This document shows positions 1 to 7,847 of a stretch of DNA of 33,409 nt, one piece after another (within the stretch, counting starts at the first letter, position 1; every line of letters starts with the position of its first letter). This stretch comes from Alphaproteobacteria bacterium (GTDB taxonomy: Bacteria > Pseudomonadota > Alphaproteobacteria > RF32 > CAG-239). The stretch spans positions 1-33,409 of the forward strand of contig JAFVBL010000017.1 of assembly GCA_017479985.1 (NCBI GenBank), in the 5' to 3' direction. The position numbers and the translations under genes are program-made. The notes beneath the pieces are model-generated. The model was not told where the DNA came from, made no database searches, and saw only the letters and a program-made list of their open reading frames with translations.

Positions 1-47
1 CTGGATTGGATTCGCCAACGCGACGGCTATAAAAGTATTATGAATAT

Positions 48-518
48 ATGGCTCTGCATCAACACGACCATACTGCCGCCGAGCTTAAAGAATATTATCA
101 GGCGGTTATCAGTTGGGTTGAGACAATCTTTATGAAATATCGTAAGGAAATGAAAGGCTTAAAATGGGGAATATTTTACAACAAATATCATCACATTGAT
201 TTTTCTCCGCAAAAATTGGAAGCACAAATCACAGAACTGATGAAAGATGAATACGATGAAATATCCTCCAAAAAAGGTATTTATGAATATGTACTATCCG
301 GCGACGAACGGTGCTTAAGTATTCGCGCGTTTAAGGATAGCGAAAAGCGCGCGGTTTATGAACGGCAAAAGGGAATATGCCCGAAGTGCGGCAAACATTT
401 TGAAATAAGTGAAATGGAGGCAGACCACATTACGCCGTATTCTAAAGGCGGACACACTACTCTTGAAAATTGTCAAATGTTATGCCGTGATTGTAATCGG
501 CGTAAAAGCGCGGTGTAA
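48..518 (+). CDS. HNH endonuclease domain, C-terminal part of a probable frameshifted DUF262-type protein
   Basis: The 156-residue reading frame ends in a zinc-binding HNH nuclease module: Cys111-x2-Cys114, Asp126-His127, Asn141, Cys146-x2-Cys149, then a basic NRRKS tail. Such modules cut DNA using a His-metal centre. The region before it, with MALHQHD near the start and a WVETIF stretch, resembles the C-terminal part of DUF262/HNH proteins, whose N-terminal domain lies upstream. Bases 1-39 read as coding in frame 1 (LDWIRQRDGYKS), while this frame has a stop at 30-32. Adding one A to the AAAA run at 31-34 would join them as RDGYKKYYEYMALHQHD. The gene is therefore probably cut by the window edge and also frameshifted, or has a base error. 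No ribosome-binding site precedes ATG 48. The HNH call is firm; the DUF262 relation is inference. Confidence 0.75.
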   Translation: MALHQHDHTAAELKEYYQAVISWVETIFMKYRKEMKGLKWGIFYNKYHHIDFSPQKLEAQITELMKDEYDEISSKKGIYEYVLSGDERCLSIRAFKDSEKRAVYERQKGICPKCGKHFEISEMEADHITPYSKGGHTTLENCQMLCRDCNRRKSAV

Positions 519-532
519 AAAAACGGAAAATT

Positions 533-1744
533 TTATTTCTGCTGCAACACACAGACGAAAAAGCCGTCAGTGCCGGTTGTAAGCGGCGAGCATTTGAGCC
601 AACGAGTTTCATTAAACGGAAACGGCATTTCGAGTTTGCGTTCCCACAATTTTTGCATATCCACCGTTTCAAAATCCTGATGATTTTCCAAAAACCGCCC
701 TATTCTCTCCTCGTTTTCTTCAGGCAGAACCGAGCAAGTCATATACACAATGCGCCCGCGCTCTGTCAGATGCGCCGCGGCAATTTCGAGAATTTCTTCC
801 TGTGCCTTTTCAATGGCTTTGAGCTGTTTCGGCGTCAAGCGATATTTTGCGTCCGGCGAGCGCCGCCAAGTGCCGCTGCCCGAACACGGTGCATCTACAA
901 TAAAACGGTCAAACAAATCGGTCGGTTTCAGTGCTTCTGTAACTTGAATATTTTTAATTCCGAGCCGTTCTGCTCTGTCTTTCAGTCCGTCCATACGCTT
1001 AACGTTTTTATCGTGCGCAAAAATCGTTCCTTTATTATTCATCAATGCGCCGAGCATCATACTTTTTCCTCCGCCGCCGCAACAATAGTCGATAATCTTT
1101 AAATCCGCACGCACATCACACAAAATCGCGCCGAGTTGCGAGGCCTCGTCCTGCACTTCGATTTCGCCGTTTTGATAGGCAATGCAGTTTTGCAAATTTA
1201 TCCGTTCCGCCGAGCGCAACCCGTATGGTGAATACGGCGTAAACGAGAAAAACAATCCTTCTTTTTGCAATTTGTTTTTGGCATCTTCGCGCGAGATAAA
1301 ATTGGCACGGATATCCGCTGACGCAGTCGTGTTAAGCGCCTCTGCCAACGCCGGATTATTTATTTTTTCATAAAGCCATTTCGGACATTCTTTTTCAATA
1401 TATTCGGGATAAACTTCTTCATTAAGATGTGCAAGTTTTTCTTTTTCAAGCTTATCAAGCGGTTTCAAACCGTATTGCGAACCGTCGGCAACAATGTCAA
1501 AATCTTCATCTTTGAGATACGTCAGTAAGAGCATACGCGGCTCGCAACACCCGCAGTCAAACTCCAACCGGCTGCGATGACGGATAATATCCCACACCGT
1601 ATTGGTAATAAACTTGCGGTCTTTCGAGCCGATGTATTTGCGCGCACGCATATATTCTTTGATGATATTATCGGCGGGATATTGGTCTTGCATCACTCTT
1701 TCCAAGATTTCCAAAACCGCCTGATATTTTGCACTGATTTGCAT
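533..1744 (-). CDS. RsmB/NOP-family rRNA (cytosine-C5) methyltransferase
   Basis: This 403-residue protein is a SAM-dependent RNA m5C methyltransferase of the RsmB/Nol1/NOP2 family. An N-terminal helical part (about 1-140) is followed by the Rossmann methyltransferase fold. VQDEASQLGA (about 197-206) leads into the SAM-binding loop DYCCGGGGKS (219-228). DAPCSGSGTWRR (284-295) carries motif IV Cys287, and YMTCSV (334-339) carries the motif VI nucleophile Cys337. Both catalytic cysteines are present, so it should be active. It lies downstream of the autotransporter on the same strand, with a 76-nt gap that contains its own promoter candidate and a GAGAGG ribosome-binding site 6 nt before the ATG. 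The exact target base (16S C967 or another) cannot be read from sequence. Confidence 0.93.
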   Translation of the reverse strand: MQISAKYQAVLEILERVMQDQYPADNIIKEYMRARKYIGSKDRKFITNTVWDIIRHRSRLEFDCGCCEPRMLLLTYLKDEDFDIVADGSQYGLKPLDKLEKEKLAHLNEEVYPEYIEKECPKWLYEKINNPALAEALNTTASADIRANFISREDAKNKLQKEGLFFSFTPYSPYGLRSAERINLQNCIAYQNGEIEVQDEASQLGAILCDVRADLKIIDYCCGGGGKSMMLGALMNNKGTIFAHDKNVKRMDGLKDRAERLGIKNIQVTEALKPTDLFDRFIVDAPCSGSGTWRRSPDAKYRLTPKQLKAIEKAQEEILEIAAAHLTERGRIVYMTCSVLPEENEERIGRFLENHQDFETVDMQKLWERKLEMPFPFNETRWLKCSPLTTGTDGFFVCVLQQK

Positions 1745-1767
1745 ATTTTTCCTCTCTTTTGCAAGGA

Positions 1768-1796
1768 ACTATACACAACATCAGTGCAAAATACAA
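1768..1796 (-). promoter_or_regulatory. Candidate sigma-70 promoter for the RsmB-type gene
   Basis: On the minus strand, TTGTAT (1791-1796) and TATAGT (1768-1773) are separated by 17 bp in the gap between the autotransporter and the methyltransferase gene. It would allow separate transcription of the methyltransferase. Confidence 0.45.
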
Positions 1797-1820
1797 CATA
1801 AAAATTAAGTGTGCTTTTTT

Positions 1821-4800
1821 CTAAAACATATATTTCATCTCAAGCATACCGGTATGATTTTGATAATCTTCACGATATGCACCGAGGTAACCGATATTTG
1901 CCGTCAGATTTGAAGTCAAATCGGTTGCCAAACCGGCGTGGAATTCCGCACCCATACGATTCAGACGTTTGCCGTGCACGGCATAATTGGAACCGTTAGG
2001 CAGTGTAACCAAAGCGTTGTCGCGGTCACTGATAAAGTCATAAGTTAACCCGAAATACATCTCCGGACGGAATTGTCCGCACGGACTCTGCATTTTTACG
2101 CCCAATACACCGGTCAAAATATCTAAATTTTTACTGCCGACGGATTGTGCCGCACTGTCTGTATAACCATCTCGCTTTATGTGATAATAACGCAAGCCCG
2201 TTTGCGGTGTCATATATGAAACCTCATAACCGGTTAAAGCCTGTAAGCCATAAATTTCGGCATTATAATCCGCCTTGACTGTTTGACCGAGCGTATGCTT
2301 TTTCTCGTCATAATCCGCGTGAGAATAAGATGCAATGCCGTTCATAAACCATTTGCTCGGTTGATATTCGGCATAAACAAAGCCTGCCCAAGTATCTATA
2401 TCGTCTTTACGGTTATATCCTTTAACATCTGTGCGATCGTATTGCATACCGATACCGGCCTTTGTATGCGATGTAAATTGTTTTTCGATACCGCCGACAA
2501 CACCGGCACTATCGGTATTGAAGCCGTAAAATTCTTTACGTTTTTGTAATTTTGATTCACCGTAATACGGGGTTGCCCATACGGAAATTCCCTTTAAGGA
2601 ATACATACCGCTATCGCCTGAAGATATGCCGTATTCGTTTGTACGCGCCAATTGTGTATTGACGGCATTAAACAGTTTATTGTTTTGCGATACCGATACT
2701 TCTTGTACCACAGGTGCATCATTCGGTGCCAATATCGTCAGATTTTTCTTCAAACCCGCACCATCGGTTTGTGCCAATTCAATTAAGTCATCGGCTATTT
2801 TTTGTGCTGTTGCCGATTCCGAAAAATCTCCGCCGTCCACCCAAGCCGCAGCGGCTGCCTGATTTGTTTTGGTACCGCCGTATTCCTTTACTACATCTGC
2901 CGCCGTCTTCTCGGTAATGACACGATATTGACCGCTTGTCCCGACTTTTTCAAATTTAAACATATTGTTCTCAAATGTATAATCAAAATTATCAACAAAC
3001 GAACTGTCGGCGGAACTTAAAAGCTGATATGTGACCGGTGTGCCGATGGCTGCTGCCGATTGCGATAATACGGCTGACAATTTGGCATTTTTTTCAACAT
3101 TGATGGTATCGGCAACAATTGAACCGTAGCGGTCTGCATTTTCGATTTTCAGCTTTAATGTTGAATTACTTTTAAACATTGCCGCTTTCAAAGTTACGGT
3201 ATTATCGGCTATATCAACCGTACTGCCGCTTTGCGCCGTCAATGATACCGTATTGTCAAAGTTGTCGGCGGAAGATACGCTTAATGTGCCTCCGATAACA
3301 TTAACCGCATTGCCGGAGATTTTACTTGTTCCCAAATTCGTATCGCCGTTGATGTTTGTTATGCCGTTGCCGCTGATATTGTTTGTATTTGTAGCTCTTA
3401 CCGAAGATGCGCTAAACAGATTCAATGTTCCTTCATTATGAATATCTGACAGCAATTTTGTTATATCCGAGGTCAAAACCGCACCGGACAGGTTTTCGAT
3501 TTTACCGTCCGTTACTTCAAGCGAACCGCCTTCGGTATTTTCAAACGTACCGGCGTTTTGCCAAGATGCGGTTGTCATAGCTGCTTTATTTTGAACTTTA
3601 CCGCCGGCAATTTCTACTGTTTTTGCATTATTTACATTACCGCCGAATAAAACCGTACCGGTTGTTTCCTGATTGATTTTCAAATCATAATCCATACCGT
3701 CGATACCGCCTTCCAAACTGATGTTTTTCCCCTCCGCGGCATTAAGATTAACCGCACCGAGGGAATAAATATCATTTGCCGCACCGTTTGCCGTATTGCC
3801 GGAAAATGACGCGTCTTGCGTTACGGCGGAAATGGTTAGCTCGCCCTCGTTATAAATCGCGCCGCCTTGTGAGGTTGCCGAGTTATCAATAAACGAAGCC
3901 GCATCGGCAAGCGTAAGTGTACCGGTATTATAAATCGCTCCGCCGTTTTCCGCCGTATTTGCGGAAAAAGTCGAGATACCGTTCAGAGTCACGTTGGCAA
4001 TATGGTCGTTTTGCGCAATATTATAAATCGCGCCGCCGTTTATGGTTGCACTGTTATTTTCAAAAGTCGTTGTTCCGTTAATAATAAAATCGGCGTCTTG
4101 GTCTTCATCAACAGCACGATTCATAATGGCTCCGCCGTTGGTGACAGAACTGTTGCCGGTAAACGTATTTGTACTTTCGGTATCTTTACCAAGCGTGAAA
4201 TTCGCCGCCAAATAACTTGATGATTGGTTGGCAATTGCGCCGCCTCCGACCTTATAATAGCGTGTTTCGGCAACCGTTGCTTCCATTTTATTGCCGTCAA
4301 ATGTATTGTTTCCGCCCAATAACAAAAGATTTCCGGCAGCATTTAAAACCGCACCGCCGCTGCCGCTGAAAGAAGTTGCCACAACACTGTTGTTGCTGAA
4401 CGTTATTGTATCTGCCGTAAAAGTCGAAGTATAATTACTGCTGTCGGTAACTGCCGTATGGCGCAAAGCCCCGCCTTGAACACCGGAATTGTTATTGTTA
4501 AATGTCAGTGATGAAACATCTGCCGTTACGGCTGCCGCATTTTGCGTAATATCCAATGCGCCCCAACTGGATATATTGTTTTCAAAAGTCCAATCTCCGT
4601 CCGTCATTGTCAACGCGGTGCCGTTCAATTCAATCAAACCCAGTACACCGTTATATTCCAGACCGGAAATAACACCGCCGTTCTTAAACGTCAATGAACC
4701 GCCGCGAAAATGCATACCGGTGGCAATATTTTCCGTGCCGGAAATTGTTTTGCCGTTCAAATCTGCAATATTTGTCTGATTATCTACGGATATAACAGTG

Positions 4801-5015
4801 TTTGCCGTCAAATTGTCCGTAATAACAACATCGGCATTACCGGTTGTCAATGATGTTTGTAAATCACTCCAAGTGTCTATATCGGTTGCCGCCGATGCCG
4901 GTGCGGAAATTACCCCAAAAAACGCAAACAAACCAAGATTAAACAACAAACATTTTTTTAAAACACTGCGGTATTGCGCCGCTAAAAGTCCGAGTGCGGA
5001 ACGAGTATATTTCAT
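1821..5015 (-). CDS. Autotransporter (type Va) with beta-helix passenger and C-terminal barrel
   Basis: A 1064-residue surface protein. The N terminus has a basic stretch containing QYRSVLKKC, a hydrophobic core and a signal peptidase site at about APASA|A (around residue 43), directing Sec export. The passenger (about 44-800) is low in Cys and rich in Asn, Thr and Gly. In its first half it repeats GGAI/GGAIYN followed by FxxN-type steps at least five times, as in polymorphic outer-membrane proteins built as right-handed beta-helices. Residues from about 808 (KGISVWATPYYGES) to the terminal Phe (KYMF) form the outer-membrane autotransporter barrel with alternating aromatic strands. The ATG follows a GGAGAA site and lies 14 nt after the stop of a small upstream gene, so the two are probably cotranscribed. 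Likely roles are adhesion or host contact, which the sequence does not specify. Confidence 0.93.
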   Translation of the reverse strand: MKYTRSALGLLAAQYRSVLKKCLLFNLGLFAFFGVISAPASAATDIDTWSDLQTSLTTGNADVVITDNLTANTVISVDNQTNIADLNGKTISGTENIATGMHFRGGSLTFKNGGVISGLEYNGVLGLIELNGTALTMTDGDWTFENNISSWGALDITQNAAAVTADVSSLTFNNNNSGVQGGALRHTAVTDSSNYTSTFTADTITFSNNSVVATSFSGSGGAVLNAAGNLLLLGGNNTFDGNKMEATVAETRYYKVGGGAIANQSSSYLAANFTLGKDTESTNTFTGNSSVTNGGAIMNRAVDEDQDADFIINGTTTFENNSATINGGAIYNIAQNDHIANVTLNGISTFSANTAENGGAIYNTGTLTLADAASFIDNSATSQGGAIYNEGELTISAVTQDASFSGNTANGAANDIYSLGAVNLNAAEGKNISLEGGIDGMDYDLKINQETTGTVLFGGNVNNAKTVEIAGGKVQNKAAMTTASWQNAGTFENTEGGSLEVTDGKIENLSGAVLTSDITKLLSDIHNEGTLNLFSASSVRATNTNNISGNGITNINGDTNLGTSKISGNAVNVIGGTLSVSSADNFDNTVSLTAQSGSTVDIADNTVTLKAAMFKSNSTLKLKIENADRYGSIVADTINVEKNAKLSAVLSQSAAAIGTPVTYQLLSSADSSFVDNFDYTFENNMFKFEKVGTSGQYRVITEKTAADVVKEYGGTKTNQAAAAAWVDGGDFSESATAQKIADDLIELAQTDGAGLKKNLTILAPNDAPVVQEVSVSQNNKLFNAVNTQLARTNEYGISSGDSGMYSLKGISVWATPYYGESKLQKRKEFYGFNTDSAGVVGGIEKQFTSHTKAGIGMQYDRTDVKGYNRKDDIDTWAGFVYAEYQPSKWFMNGIASYSHADYDEKKHTLGQTVKADYNAEIYGLQALTGYEVSYMTPQTGLRYYHIKRDGYTDSAAQSVGSKNLDILTGVLGVKMQSPCGQFRPEMYFGLTYDFISDRDNALVTLPNGSNYAVHGKRLNRMGAEFHAGLATDLTSNLTANIGYLGAYREDYQNHTGMLEMKYMF

Positions 5016-5029
5016 TTTTCTTCTCCGAT

Positions 5030-5299
5030 TTATTGTATGTTTTGATAATTTGAATTGAATATTTCAATATAAGACGGTGGATTTTGAGCAACGGTTCGCG
5101 ATGTTTCCGTTGGTTCTCCGGCTGCTTTAAATACGGCATCGGCAAATTCTTTCTTTGCCAAATAAATCAGAAACAGCGGACGCTCAAGTTTAAGCTTTCC
5201 CATAACTTCTTCCAATGCCTCAAACGTATCATAAATCGTGCCGGCATACATTAAACAATCTTCCAAACGGACATATTCGCTTTCTTTTATTTTTCGCAT
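5030..5299 (-). CDS. Small hypothetical protein upstream of the autotransporter
   Basis: An 89-residue protein starting MRKIKESEYV. I chose the ATG at 5299 because GAGG lies 6 nt upstream; the longer reading frame would begin with a TTG and have no such site. The first 60 residues look helical and charged (EYVRLEDCLMYAG, FEALEEVMGKLKLE), followed by LFLIYLAKKEFADAVFKAAG and a polar tail. There is no signal peptide, membrane helix or recognised motif, so it is probably cytoplasmic. Its stop lies 14 nt before the autotransporter ATG on the same strand, which suggests one transcript. I do not recognise the family. A regulator or partner of the autotransporter is possible, but this rests on position alone. 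Confidence 0.7.
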   Translation of the reverse strand: MRKIKESEYVRLEDCLMYAGTIYDTFEALEEVMGKLKLERPLFLIYLAKKEFADAVFKAAGEPTETSRTVAQNPPSYIEIFNSNYQNIQ

Positions 5300-5394
5300 T
5301 TTGTACCTCATAAAATAATTTGCACAAAGCAAAAAATAAGCGTTGATTTAAAAATACAAATATGCCCGAACGGACAGCTTGAAATTTATCACCG

Positions 5395-5583
5395 TTACAT
5401 CAACCGATATTTGGTATTTACATCACGCTTGAATTTTATCTTATCGTGCGGAAATACGTATTTTTGCTGATTCCAACCGTCAACCAATGCACTGATAATG
5501 TGAGTGTCAAGATATATTTTATCTGTTGTACGACTCTGTGAAATATCATATAACAGGACGTTCATAATATTTTGCTGTGACAT
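5395..5583 (-). CDS. Small hypothetical protein (62 aa)
   Basis: A 62-residue protein starting MSQQNIMNVLLYDISQ. It is supported mainly by a strong GGAG site 7 nt before the ATG. The sequence contains KIYLDTHIISALVDGW followed by a basic C-terminal part (KIKFKRDVNTKYRLM). No signal peptide, membrane segment or known motif is visible. It lies between two other minus-strand genes with about 95 nt and 110 nt gaps, so it may be monocistronic. A short GU-tolerant hairpin (TGTCCG TT CGGGCA) in the downstream gap at about 5365-5380 could end its transcript, but it is weak. It could be a complete small protein or the remnant of a longer one. Confidence 0.6.
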   Translation of the reverse strand: MSQQNIMNVLLYDISQSRTTDKIYLDTHIISALVDGWNQQKYVFPHDKIKFKRDVNTKYRLM

Positions 5584-5693
5584 CGTAATCTCCTTTTCAG
5601 AGCGATATATAGGATTGTTTTATTGCAAATAAAGGGAAATTAAAACCAAAGTCTATATTGATAAGCAAAAAAAATGCTTGACGCGCAGAGAAT

Positions 5694-6572
5694 CTATATT
5701 TTTCCGCATAAACCGCAATCCGAACAACCGTTGCAAATCAGTCGTGAACCGCAATTGTCGCACGGTTTGCGCCAATGTTTTTGATACCATCCGTCGTTAT
5801 CAAACAAATTTCCCTGAGGTTTGTATAAATTCCATTCAATCGGTTTTCCGGCAAATTGCAGACCGGATTTATATGCCATCTCGCTTTGCAGACGTTTGTC
5901 CGGCATTTTATAGATTTTGCCGTCTTTTTCAAACATTGTGCCTGTTTCGATAAAACAAAACATTGTCTTTGCGGCAACACATTCGTCATACAGTTTTTTT
6001 ACCCACTCGTATTTCAAAACGCGCGCACCGTCATAATTTTCACCGCCGGCAATAACCTGCTCGATTTGACCGGTCTGCAACCATTTTGCAAGCGATATTT
6101 CTCCGATAAAAGGTGCCGTCATCACCCCTTTATGCTTAAAAGGCAAATCCATCAGTATCGGCAAACGCTCGTCAGCACGAGGCTGATTTTCCGCAGTTAC
6201 GCTGAAAAATACGTTATCCCAACCTTCTTTCCAATCCTTCGGCAAACAGTCTGCTACCCGCTCGGGACGTTTGGTTAACAGAAAAAAACCGACATCGGGA
6301 CGCTTTTTGATGATATTCCACGCCTCATCTCTCCAGTCATCGGCTTCTTCCAAAAAGAAATCAGAAGTCAGACATACGCGCAAACACTCTCCGCTTTTGA
6401 TTTTGTATGAACCGTCTTTGTTTTTGTGTAAGGGATAATCAAAATTGTTTTTGACACGATATATTTTTGAGCCGTCGCGATTACGTTGACGGTCCAAAAA
6501 ATACATATAGCAGTGTCTGCACCCTTCGCTTTTTTTAATACAACCGTGCCACGGATTCCATATATCGTGCAT
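5694..6572 (-). CDS. DUF5131 (phage Gp37/Gp68-type) family protein
   Basis: A 292-residue protein whose start at 6572 is preceded by GAGG at a 9-nt spacing; the upstream in-frame ATG contains that site. The N terminus WNPWHGC-x6-C-x2-CYMY (Cys11, Cys18, Cys21) is the signature of the Gp37/Gp68 or DUF5131 family, whose cysteines suggest an iron-sulfur or radical-SAM-like centre. Further family features are CLTSDFF, FLLTKRPERV, VTAENQ and a glycine-rich VIAGGEN. The C terminus adds a second Cys-rich cluster with seven Cys in the last 20 residues (PCDNCG, CNGCSDCGLCG), possibly a zinc or iron-sulfur site. The substrate is unknown. The family occurs in phages and in many bacterial chromosomes. 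It has its own consensus-like promoter and is transcribed divergently from the small gene at 6734. Confidence 0.85.
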   Translation of the reverse strand: MHDIWNPWHGCIKKSEGCRHCYMYFLDRQRNRDGSKIYRVKNNFDYPLHKNKDGSYKIKSGECLRVCLTSDFFLEEADDWRDEAWNIIKKRPDVGFFLLTKRPERVADCLPKDWKEGWDNVFFSVTAENQPRADERLPILMDLPFKHKGVMTAPFIGEISLAKWLQTGQIEQVIAGGENYDGARVLKYEWVKKLYDECVAAKTMFCFIETGTMFEKDGKIYKMPDKRLQSEMAYKSGLQFAGKPIEWNLYKPQGNLFDNDGWYQKHWRKPCDNCGSRLICNGCSDCGLCGKI

Positions 6573-6592
6573 TTTATTTTTCCTCATTCAAA

Positions 6593-6621
6593 ATATAACG
6601 CAATTGCGGTTATCTTGTCAA
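6593..6621 (-). promoter_or_regulatory. Sigma-70 promoter for the DUF5131 gene
   Basis: On the minus strand TTGACA (6616-6621) and TTATAT (6593-6598) are 17 bp apart, about 20 bp before the chosen start. The -35 box is a perfect match. Confidence 0.6.
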
Positions 6622-6679
6622 TAATTCTTAAAAAAAGTAATACGAGAATCGAAACTAAATTAAGAAACTTCTTTTTTTA

Positions 6680-6708
6680 TTGCAATCATCACTGAGATAC
6701 ACTATATT
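6680..6708 (+). promoter_or_regulatory. Sigma-70 promoter for the RDAC-like small gene
   Basis: TTGCAA (6680-6685) and TATATT (6703-6708) are separated by 17 bp. The expected start is near 6715, giving a leader of about 19 nt that carries GGAG at 6722-6725. Confidence 0.6.
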
Positions 6709-6733
6709 ATCGATATTAAAAGGAGTATGAATA

Positions 6734-6955
6734 ATGATAGCGACTTATGCTCTCGCAGCAGATTTAAAAAAGCACATTGCCGGAAAATTCGGCGTAAATC
6801 TTCATTTTCACGATACCTGCGGTGGCGGAATGTATTTTTCGCTTGATGCTCGCAATGATGATATTGCCGAATTTATAAAGCAATATTTTGCCGCAAAAAA
6901 TATGAAAGTTTCCATCTCTGAAAGCGGTTTAAATTTTACGGTCGAAGATGACTGA
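6734..6955 (+). CDS. Small RDAC-like protein (73 aa)
   Basis: A 73-residue protein with a GGAG site (6722-6725) 8 nt before the ATG and a good promoter. The sequence HFHDTCGGGMYFSLD, followed by an alternating helix and strand (DIAEFIKQYFAAKNMKVSI, then GLNFTVED), resembles the small RDAC family proteins named for an Arg-Asp-Ala-Cys motif before two glycines; here the motif reads His-Asp-Thr-Cys. Their function is not established to my knowledge. The protein has no signal peptide or membrane helix and is probably cytoplasmic. Its single Cys in a glycine-rich turn is the obvious residue of interest. It converges on the DHH gene with only 5 nt between the stops. The family link is from memory and moderately sure. 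Confidence 0.75.
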   Translation: MIATYALAADLKKHIAGKFGVNLHFHDTCGGGMYFSLDARNDDIAEFIKQYFAAKNMKVSISESGLNFTVEDD

Positions 6956-6960
6956 AACTC

Positions 6961-7836
6961 TTACTGCGGCTTTGTCCACGGCTTACCGTTAAGCAAAAAC
7001 GCCGGCAATTCGGTTAAAGATGATGCACCGGCCGCTTTGGCGTGTCCGCCCCCGCCGAACTGCGCCGCAATTTTTGAAACGTCAACATCATTTTTATACG
7101 TATAAAACGTCAGATTCCAGCGATTTTTCTTATTCATAAAGAAATTAACCATAAAATCAAAATCCCGATTATTTTCAAGCGAATCAAAAAACTCAGATTG
7201 CCCTTGCGCCATATTTGAACATATACATTTTAAGCCGTTGTATTCGCTCTCAAATGCCATACCGCGCACCAAACGATAATTCCGATGACGAACCCAAGAC
7301 AAAATAGCATTGCCTTTTTCCACCATTTCTTTGATATTGATTTCATTATTGATTAACTGTGTCCATATTTTATCGGTCGGACGGTTAACCCCAAAAGTCT
7401 GTACCGCATATTCAAACGGACGCACCCGACGGTCACGTAAATCATAAATATCATTCAGACCAAGCAAACGCAATCCCTCCGGTAATTCTTTATCCGGATA
7501 AAAATATTGCCAAGTCAGCACCAATGCAGCCGTTCCGATTTCGCGTTTACCCTTAATCGGTTCATATTCCCCGCTTTGCATCAATTCATCATACTCTTTT
7601 ATGACGGAAATATGATGATCAATCCAAGTCAAATCGATCTTCTTATTCAACTCCAGCATATATTTTACCGGCAGAGCAATATCGCATATCACGATTTTAT
7701 CGTGCTTTTCGATTTCCGCATACGGAATTTCCATATCGTGATTCAAGCCCATCAGTTCCGTTTCCGGAAACACCGACTTAACGATTGCCGCCGAGCCCTT
7801 GCCGTCGTGATCCGCAATATGATAAATACAAAGCAT
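6961..7836 (-). CDS. DHH-family phosphoesterase (DHHA1-containing)
   Basis: A 291-residue protein of the DHH superfamily, which hydrolyses phosphodiesters in nanoRNA or small nucleotides with two metal ions. Visible motifs are Asp9-His-Asp11 (IADHDG), ICDIA with Asp52, and the name-giving Asp73-His74-His75 in WIDHHIS. Near the C terminus is the DHHA1 substrate-binding loop GGGGHAKAAG (about 265-274). It looks complete and active. The ATG is preceded by GGAG and lies 11 nt after the stop of the metallo-beta-lactamase gene, making this the last gene of the long minus-strand run that begins with the lytic transglycosylase. NrnB-like oligoribonuclease activity is a reasonable guess; the exact substrate is not visible. 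Confidence 0.9.
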   Translation of the reverse strand: MLCIYHIADHDGKGSAAIVKSVFPETELMGLNHDMEIPYAEIEKHDKIVICDIALPVKYMLELNKKIDLTWIDHHISVIKEYDELMQSGEYEPIKGKREIGTAALVLTWQYFYPDKELPEGLRLLGLNDIYDLRDRRVRPFEYAVQTFGVNRPTDKIWTQLINNEINIKEMVEKGNAILSWVRHRNYRLVRGMAFESEYNGLKCICSNMAQGQSEFFDSLENNRDFDFMVNFFMNKKNRWNLTFYTYKNDVDVSKIAAQFGGGGHAKAAGASSLTELPAFLLNGKPWTKPQ

Positions 7837-7847
7837 TATTTTTCTCC

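Noticed and set aside
653-1102. A 149-codon open frame on the plus strand
   Set aside because: It is antisense to the catalytic part of the RsmB-type gene.
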